Shown here one piece after another: positions 58,834-64,000 of a stretch of DNA of 64,000 nt. How positions within the stretch are numbered: position 1 is the stretch's first letter; each line of letters begins with the position of its first letter. The position numbers and the translations under genes were made by a program. A model generated the notes under the pieces. It worked only from the letters and a program-made list of their open reading frames with translations, searched no databases and was not told the origin of the DNA. Source of the DNA: Dyella caseinilytica (GTDB taxonomy: Bacteria > Pseudomonadota > Gammaproteobacteria > Xanthomonadales > Rhodanobacteraceae); assembly GCF_016865235.1 (NCBI RefSeq), contig NZ_CP064030.1:558001-622000 (forward strand), read 5' to 3'.

Positions 58834-59502
58834 ATGTCTCTGCAAGCCACTCTCGATGCCTTCAAGGCGGATTTTCGCGCGGGCAAACCGCCGTATAACG
58901 CGCCGCCTGACATTCATCCCATCATGGAGCGCGCGACGCAGGAGTTGATCGCCTCCGGCCAAGCCACCCGCGCGCTGAAAGCTGGCGAAAGGGCGCCTCA
59001 TTTCGTCTTGAATGACGCACATGGCCAGCCCGTTTCCTCACGCGAATTGCTCGCGCAAGGGCCGCTCGTCATCAGCTTCTATCGCGGTGTGTGGTGTCCT
59101 TACTGCAATTTCGAATTGCAGGCGCTGGAAGCTGCGCTGCCTGCCATTCGCGAGGCCGGTGCCAACCTCGTGGCGATATCACCGCAGATCGCGGCGAACA
59201 GCCTCAAGTCCATGCGCAACAATCATCTGACGTTTCCGATTCTCAGCGATACGCACAATGAGGTCGCCGCTGCGTTCGGTATTCGCTACGCATTGCCGAA
59301 TTATTTGGTTGAGCTGTACAAGCGGCTGAAGAACCATCTGCCGGCATTCAATGGCGATGATAGCTGGACCTTGCCTATTCCAGCCCGCTACGTGATCGCG
59401 TCGAACGGCACTATCGCGTATGCCGAAGTGAATCCGGACTATACCCATCGTCCGGAGCCGGAAGAGCTGTTGCCAGTGTTGAGGCCATACAGCGTTGCAT
59501 AG
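58834..59502 (+). CDS. Peroxiredoxin-like (AhpC/TSA) family protein
   Basis: A 222-residue thioredoxin-fold protein. The peroxidatic region reads SFYRGVWCPYCNFEL with C88 and C91 (a CxxC variant), preceded by the family segment GERAPHFVLNDAHGQPVSSRELL and followed by LVAISPQIA and FPILSDTHNEVAAAFG. It resembles alkyl hydroperoxide reductase-type peroxiredoxins of the PRX-like2/bacterial AhpC-TSA group. The first 50 residues are a helical extension. AGGTG before the ATG serves as ribosome-binding site. Convergent with the LysR gene 11 bases downstream. Confidence 0.9.
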   Translation: MSLQATLDAFKADFRAGKPPYNAPPDIHPIMERATQELIASGQATRALKAGERAPHFVLNDAHGQPVSSRELLAQGPLVISFYRGVWCPYCNFELQALEAALPAIREAGANLVAISPQIAANSLKSMRNNHLTFPILSDTHNEVAAAFGIRYALPNYLVELYKRLKNHLPAFNGDDSWTLPIPARYVIASNGTIAYAEVNPDYTHRPEPEELLPVLRPYSVA

Positions 59503-59513
59503 TGCTTCACCGC

Positions 59514-60410
59514 TTATGTCGAGGCGGTATCTTTCAGTATCGCCTCGACGAAATCAGCAAATGTGCGCGCCTTGGCACTGACCATGCGCCCGGTGGGGAA
59601 CACCGCCCATAGATCGATGACGGGAAGCTCCCAGCCCGCGAGCAATATCTTCACCGCGCCCTTTTTTATTTCTTCGGCAAACATCCATTCCGAAGCAATG
59701 GCGATGCCCATATCCGCCAGCACCGCTGCGCGCACGCCCTCCGCTGCGGTGACCTGCAAGCGGCCGGAAACGGCTACAGAAACTTCCGTTTCACCACGCC
59801 GGAAATTCCAGGCGGCCTGACTGTTGCCGGGGTTGTAGACGATCGCCTGATGCTGGGCGAGATCCGCCGGTGTTTTCGGTTCGCCATGCATCTTCAGATA
59901 CGCAGGTGTGGCGAGAACAAAGCGCTGTGACTGCGCCAGGCGACGAGCAGTCATGTTCGAATCGGCCAATGTGCCCATGCGCAGGGCCACGTCAATGCCA
60001 TGCTCCAGCAAGTCGATCTGCCGGTCGTCCAGCACGATGTCGATGTTCAGATCGGGATGCGCCTCGAGAAACGTTTTGAGCTGCGGCACCACGTGCAGGC
60101 GGGCGAAGGTGACGGCGCCGCATATACGCAACTTGCCCGAAAGCCCCTTACCGGCTCCGCGTGCGACCAGTTCGGCTCCGTTGGCTTCCTCGATGGAGAG
60201 CTTGGCGCGCTCGTAGTAATGCTGCCCGGCCTCGGTAGGCGTGAGTCCGCGCGTCGACCGCAGCAGAAGGCGTACGCCAAGATGGTCCTCAAGCTGTGCA
60301 ATGGATTTGGAGACCGCCGGCTGACCGACGTTCAGACGTCTTGCCGCCGCCGAGAATGAGCCCGTCTCCACCACACAGATAAAGGTTTCCATGACTGCGA
60401 ATCGGTCCAT
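59514..60410 (-). CDS. LysR-family transcriptional regulator
   Basis: A 298-residue regulator from the ATG at 60410; a start at 60449 adds 13 unconserved residues. The N-terminal winged helix (MDRFAVMETFICVVETGSFSAAARRLNVGQPAVSKSIAQLEDHLG) is canonical, and the C-terminal effector domain begins near residue 90. It resembles the AaeR/DmlR-like subgroup that starts MDR. It probably controls neighbouring redox genes, by context only. Confidence 0.93.
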   Translation of the reverse strand: MDRFAVMETFICVVETGSFSAAARRLNVGQPAVSKSIAQLEDHLGVRLLLRSTRGLTPTEAGQHYYERAKLSIEEANGAELVARGAGKGLSGKLRICGAVTFARLHVVPQLKTFLEAHPDLNIDIVLDDRQIDLLEHGIDVALRMGTLADSNMTARRLAQSQRFVLATPAYLKMHGEPKTPADLAQHQAIVYNPGNSQAAWNFRRGETEVSVAVSGRLQVTAAEGVRAAVLADMGIAIASEWMFAEEIKKGAVKILLAGWELPVIDLWAVFPTGRMVSAKARTFADFVEAILKDTAST

Positions 60411-60706
60411 AGTCCTCGTTCTCGTGCAGAGGGATGTGGGCGACATCAACCTTTTGAGCGCTGCCTTGCGATTGAAAACGGATATATCCGTGTCGATGCC
60501 ATGGGACGCTTCTCGGCATCGCCCACGCCATAGTGTCGCGCCGGTTGCGCGAAAGAATACACCTTACGGCTATCGCACTCACCGACATTGCCTTCGTCGG
60601 TGCCACGGCTTGGGAGCGATTGGAGGACGTGTTTAGCTTATAAGCTCGCGCTGAAACGTTGCCCTGTGCCGGTAGCTGAAAGGAAGATCGGCAAGAGCAA
60701 CCCAAT

Positions 60707-61870
60707 TCATGTTTCGGGTTTTCCGGCATGGGCGACCTTGCTCGGGCGTAGCGCAGCATCAATGGTATTCAACAACGTGCCGGAGGCGTCGTCGCCAGAA
60801 TATTCCCAGAACATGACGCCGGCGAGGTGATGGTCGATCACATATTTGCCTTTCAGGGCGAGAGACTGCGGATCTTCGTAGGAGACAAAGATCTGCTTGT
60901 CGGCGTTGTAGAGATAAGGCACGGACGAGGCATTGTCCCAGTAGCGTGTGTAGCCTTGCTGGCCGAGCATGGTGCGGGTGATAACTCCATAATCGGCAAA
61001 GGCGTTCGGCACAGGTTGGCCGGTCTGGAAAAGTCCGTGGTTTTTGGGTGGTACCTGACCCCATACGTGTCCGTAAAACGGCACGCCAAGGATGATCTTT
61101 GTCGCGGGGACACCCGCACGTTCGTACTCATGCACAGAGCGGTCGATGGAAATGCCCTGTGGGTCGGCGGAGTTGGTGAATAGCGGGGCGTGATTGCCAG
61201 TGATCTTTTCGTCACCCGGCTCGTAGTAGTCGTAGGCCATCAGATTGACATCGTCGACGTATTTCTGGACTTCTCTCATCTCTGTGTGATCGAGGAAATC
61301 TGTCGTCGCACCAACGGCGACGGTGAGGTAGAGGTGGCGATGAAGTGACTTCTGCATGGTATCGAAGCGGATGCGCAGCTCTTTAATCAGCAGGGTGTAG
61401 TTCTGCTGGTCCTCGTGGCGAAAGGCATGTCCGGCACCGGCCTGACCGGGGAACTCCCAATCGATGTCGAGACCGTCGAGGTTGTAACGCGTAAGAAATG
61501 CCGCAGCGCTGTCGATAAATGCGGCACGGCTGGCCTGGGTGAGAGCCATGTCGGAGAAGCCTCCGGACCACAGCCAGCCACCGACGGAAATGAGCACCTT
61601 CAGATCGGGGTTGTCGTGTTTAAGCGCGGCCAGCATGGCGAGATTTTTCGCAGTTTCGGGTGCGCCCTCCACCATGCGACCTTGTTCGATGTTGGCGAAG
61701 GCGTAGTTCACACAAGTCAGTTTATGCGGGTCGACCTGGCCCTGAGTGAGGGTTGCTCCGTGAGTGAAAACGTACGCGCAAATGACGGGTGTAGTGGTCC
61801 TGCAAAAAGCGTTTGACCCGAAGGCGAGTAAAGCGAGTGCAATGAGCGTCTTAGCCGATGTTTTCATCAT
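60707..61870 (-). CDS. Secreted GH18 chitinase
   Basis: A 387-residue glycoside hydrolase family 18 enzyme from the ATG at 61870 (an adjacent ATG at 61867 is equally possible). The signal peptide ends near residue 23. The catalytic DxxDxDxE motif is LDGLDIDWEF, with acid/base E139. Other GH18 landmarks are LISVGGW, VNLMAYDYYEPG, ILGVPFYGHVW and the final MFWEYSGDD. No carbohydrate-binding domain is visible. It lies 59 bases after the COG4299 gene on the same strand. It should release chito-oligosaccharides for the neighbouring TonB receptor. The longer in-frame reading to 62275 is rejected because it overlaps that gene. Confidence 0.93.
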   Translation of the reverse strand: MMKTSAKTLIALALLAFGSNAFCRTTTPVICAYVFTHGATLTQGQVDPHKLTCVNYAFANIEQGRMVEGAPETAKNLAMLAALKHDNPDLKVLISVGGWLWSGGFSDMALTQASRAAFIDSAAAFLTRYNLDGLDIDWEFPGQAGAGHAFRHEDQQNYTLLIKELRIRFDTMQKSLHRHLYLTVAVGATTDFLDHTEMREVQKYVDDVNLMAYDYYEPGDEKITGNHAPLFTNSADPQGISIDRSVHEYERAGVPATKIILGVPFYGHVWGQVPPKNHGLFQTGQPVPNAFADYGVITRTMLGQQGYTRYWDNASSVPYLYNADKQIFVSYEDPQSLALKGKYVIDHHLAGVMFWEYSGDDASGTLLNTIDAALRPSKVAHAGKPET

Positions 61871-61929
61871 CCGTATTACCCCTTCGATGGGTGCGGGCTT
61901 CGCTTCAGGCAGCATCACGGGACCAAGCA

Positions 61930-63138
61930 CTAAAGCTGCAGGCGTATACGCCACCGGGTGAGCAGGGCGGACACGGCGAGAATCAAGGCAGTAAAGCAGA
62001 CAGCACGTAGTACGCCCGGAATTCCGAACGTCAGGTGGTTGTCGAAATAGGTGAAACCGATAAAGGCGGCAAGAGCGTAATAGATATCCGGTAGCAGGTA
62101 CGTCAACAGCGTGTTCTCGCCTGCGGATTTCACGAACGCCGCCCAGCGCGTGCGGCCCTTCATGTCGCAGGTCCAATAAAGCAGCAGGAATGCGAGGACT
62201 GCCGCCCCCGCGCTTGCAAGCACCCACGTGGGCGTTGCCCGGATTTTGGAAATGCCGAGCGGTGCAAGTAACCAAGCCGCAGCGAACATGGATGCCGCAA
62301 AGGTCAACGCTAACAGGATTCGGCGGTTGGTCGTTCGACTGGGATCGGAACGCAGGAAGAGAGTGGATGTGACGATGCCCGCCATGGTGATCGCCGGATG
62401 AGCTCCATTACTGAATGGCCACACATAAAGTGGAAGCTTCGCAGGCCAGTCGATGACGTGCGCAACTGCAAGTGCGCAGAAGGCGATGAGCACGGCAAAC
62501 CAAGCGAGGGGAGCCCACGTCCAATGCCGGCTTGGAATGTAGAGCAGCGCGACGGCGAAATAGGTGTATCCGATCAAACCGAGGATTTCAGGATACGAAC
62601 CGTCGATCCACGCCGTGCCGCCACTGTCGGTGGCGCGACGGAAGATGGTGTAGACGAAGATCAGTAGGAGTAGGCCGACGCCTCGAAGAGCGAGATAGAC
62701 CCGGCGGTGCTGAGGGTTGCGGCTGGGAACGAGCCAAAACAGTATGCCGCCGACGAGTCCCATGAGCGTCCACGCCGCGCCTGAAACCGGTACGAGCATG
62801 AGCTTGGGGTCGACACTGTCGGCGTTGGCGAGGATCAACCCCAGCACGACCAGGCCGCATGAGCGTGATGCCACGTGTAGCCATAGCGAAGCGCGGGACG
62901 GATTCTGCTGCAGTCTCCGCTCCACTGCCAGCGGCATCGACATGCCGACGATGAACAGGAAGAACGGAAAGACCATGTCGACGTAGGTCATCACGTCCTG
63001 CTCCGCATGCGCGTGATACGTCCACCAGGGAAGTCCGTGCACGCCGGCGAGCTCGTTGACGAAGATCATGACCGCCATCGTAAGTCCGCGAAAAATGTCG
63101 ATGGAGGCGACACGCTGCGCTGTGGATATCGTCGCCAT
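61930..63138 (-). CDS. COG4299/DUF5009 membrane protein (NagX-like, HGSNAT-related)
   Basis: A 402-residue protein with about ten membrane helices. The N-terminal signature RVASIDIFRGLTMAVMIFVNE and FPFFLFIVGMSMPLAVERR are diagnostic of the family related to the human heparan-alpha-glucosaminide N-acetyltransferase; WPFSNGAHPAITMAGIV and GENTLLTYLLPD are further family segments. In xanthomonads and other proteobacteria, NagX of this family is a proposed inner-membrane GlcNAc transporter in GlcNAc gene clusters. Placement with a chitinase and TonB receptor supports that role, though acyl transfer to sugar is the alternative. Confidence 0.85.
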   Translation of the reverse strand: MATISTAQRVASIDIFRGLTMAVMIFVNELAGVHGLPWWTYHAHAEQDVMTYVDMVFPFFLFIVGMSMPLAVERRLQQNPSRASLWLHVASRSCGLVVLGLILANADSVDPKLMLVPVSGAAWTLMGLVGGILFWLVPSRNPQHRRVYLALRGVGLLLLIFVYTIFRRATDSGGTAWIDGSYPEILGLIGYTYFAVALLYIPSRHWTWAPLAWFAVLIAFCALAVAHVIDWPAKLPLYVWPFSNGAHPAITMAGIVTSTLFLRSDPSRTTNRRILLALTFAASMFAAAWLLAPLGISKIRATPTWVLASAGAAVLAFLLLYWTCDMKGRTRWAAFVKSAGENTLLTYLLPDIYYALAAFIGFTYFDNHLTFGIPGVLRAVCFTALILAVSALLTRWRIRLQL

Positions 63139-63177
63139 CGTTCGTTGCTCCAGTCTTTGAAGGGATGTTTATGCCGA

Positions 63178-63210
63178 GAAACCCCTCTCTCGTCGGACAC
63201 AAGAGAGGGG
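63178..63210 (-). terminator. Hairpin between TonB receptor and COG4299 gene
   Basis: On the minus strand CCCCTCTCT (63202-63210) pairs with AGAGAGGGG (63182-63190), a perfect 9-base stem, followed by TTTCTC. It starts 20 bases after the receptor stop and probably limits readthrough into the downstream gene, giving more receptor than inner-membrane protein. Confidence 0.75.
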
Positions 63211-63229
63211 GCGTCTCAAATCAATATTT

Positions 63230-64000
63230 TCAGAACTTCTGGGAGTAGCGGATATACACCATCCGACCGTAATCGTAGGCCGGGTTGTAGACGTAGTTGG
63301 CGTCGAATCCGTTATAGCTACCGTAGGCATACGGACCAATGCGATTGAAAATATTGTTCGCACCCACCGAGATCGTCGCGTGCCACGGTGCATTCCAGTA
63401 CACCTGCAAATCATTGAAGGTGACCGATGGAACCTGCTGCATCGGATTCACGCCGACGCCGGGAGCGTAATAGTTCGGCAGTTGGCACGGAACAGCCGTA
63501 TCCAGCACGTTGTAGCATGCGTCCTTAAGGGGCGAGAAATAGCGCATCGTCCATTGCGCGCCGACGTTATGGTATGACCATGACACCGTGAAGTTGGAAC
63601 GTAGGCGCCAGTTGGACAACATGCCCGCTTCGTTGCTGACGGGAACGCCCTCATACTGGAGCACGTTGTACTTCGTCATGTAGGTAGAGTGCGAGTCAAC
63701 CTTGAATTGCCCGAACGAAAAGCCGGGAAGCGTGTAGGAAAGATCGACGTCGTAACCGGCGGTGTCCAGATAGCCTTGGTTTTCCTCGCCCATGAACAGG
63801 CCGCTCACCTGGAAGTTGTTGGCAGCCGATCGCTGAAACAGCGCGCAATCAGCTGCGATGCCAAGTTCGTAGCAATTATCCAATACCTCGTTGGGCTGGA
63901 TGCTCGAAATGACATTCCGTACGATGTATTTGTACCAGTCAATCGTTGCGTTGAAGCCCGTGAGATAGCTGGGACTGTAGACAAAACCGATCTGCGTGCT
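63230..64000 (-). CDS. TonB-dependent receptor (3' part)
   Basis: The frame is open to the right edge of the window, so only the last 256 residues are seen. They form the end of an outer-membrane beta barrel with alternating aromatic strands (LPGFSFGQFKVDSHSTYMTKY, LRSNFTVSWSYHNVGAQWTMRYFSP) and end in Phe (YGRMVYIRYSQKF), the usual barrel-end signal. PSYLTGFNATIDWYKYIV near the left is the typical receptor barrel repeat. Two cysteine pairs are visible (DNCYELGIAADCALF and DACYNVLDTAVPCQLP). With a chitinase and NagX-like gene downstream, the likely ligand is chito-oligosaccharide or GlcNAc. The plug domain is outside the window. Confidence 0.92.
   Translation of the reverse strand, partial: STQIGFVYSPSYLTGFNATIDWYKYIVRNVISSIQPNEVLDNCYELGIAADCALFQRSAANNFQVSGLFMGEENQGYLDTAGYDVDLSYTLPGFSFGQFKVDSHSTYMTKYNVLQYEGVPVSNEAGMLSNWRLRSNFTVSWSYHNVGAQWTMRYFSPLKDACYNVLDTAVPCQLPNYYAPGVGVNPMQQVPSVTFNDLQVYWNAPWHATISVGANNIFNRIGPYAYGSYNGFDANYVYNPAYDYGRMVYIRYSQKF

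Noticed and set aside
58621..59022. 133-codon minus-strand frame upstream of and into the peroxiredoxin-like gene
   Set aside because: Overlaps a well-supported gene on the other strand; no motif.
60289..60762. 157-codon minus-strand frame between the LysR and chitinase genes
   Set aside because: It overlaps both genes' ends, has no ribosome-binding site and looks like random translation.

Overview
The window looks like chromosomal DNA of a gammaproteobacterium of the Xanthomonadales/Lysobacterales, probably Rhodanobacteraceae (Dyella, Rhodanobacter or Luteibacter type). This rests on gene order and protein resemblance, not on a database search. The clues are a division/cell-wall (dcw) cluster running murF-mraY-ftsW-murG-murC-ddlB-ftsQ-ftsA-ftsZ-lpxC with no murD, followed by a DciA-type gene, an M23 peptidase and secA; a complete lptD-surA-pdxA-ksgA-apaG-apaH operon; two ubiquinone hydroxylase genes; and a TonB receptor, COG4299 membrane protein and chitinase cluster of the kind known from N-acetylglucosamine-using xanthomonads. 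No transposase, tRNA, rRNA or CRISPR array was seen.

Layout. 1-11,009: dcw cluster, plus strand; most genes from ftsW to ftsA are joined by 4-base ATGA overlaps, and lpxC follows a 471-base gap containing a perfect palindrome. 11,214-15,623: DciA-family gene (minus), then M23 peptidase and secA (plus). 15,720-22,901: envelope/B6/ribosome/Ap4A operon, minus strand. 22,913-25,471: msrB (plus), then a tight minus-strand operon of a small membrane protein (candidate B12 transporter), a PduO-type cobalamin adenosyltransferase and an HDAC-family deacetylase. 25,563-30,404: ubiH and a second UbiH-family hydroxylase, a secreted dienelactone hydrolase, an RcnB-like secreted protein and ispB. 30,581-37,151: glycerol regulon glpR-glpD-glpF-glpK plus an OprB-type porin. 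37,400-37,927: ssb.

38,103-52,450 is the most unusual part. A 3507-residue type V autotransporter has a PE-PGRS-like glycine-rich N-terminal section and a passenger built by nested duplications. It lies directly downstream of a sulfotransferase gene. A NarL-type response regulator and its 7-transmembrane histidine kinase are divergent from this pair. Upstream of the sulfotransferase is a second, decayed copy of the autotransporter 5' end: ribosome-binding site plus a 21-codon ESPR signal ending in a stop codon.

52,793-55,922: PadR repressor, small membrane-associated protein, ABC ATPase and two ABC permeases, overlapping or nearly so. 56,169-60,410: oxidative-stress/redox accessory genes (atypical SDR, AhpD-like protein, SDR, peroxiredoxin-like protein, LysR regulator). 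60,707-64,000: GH18 chitinase, COG4299/DUF5009 membrane protein and the 3' part of a TonB-dependent receptor, all on the minus strand, read as a chitin-oligosaccharide/GlcNAc uptake locus.
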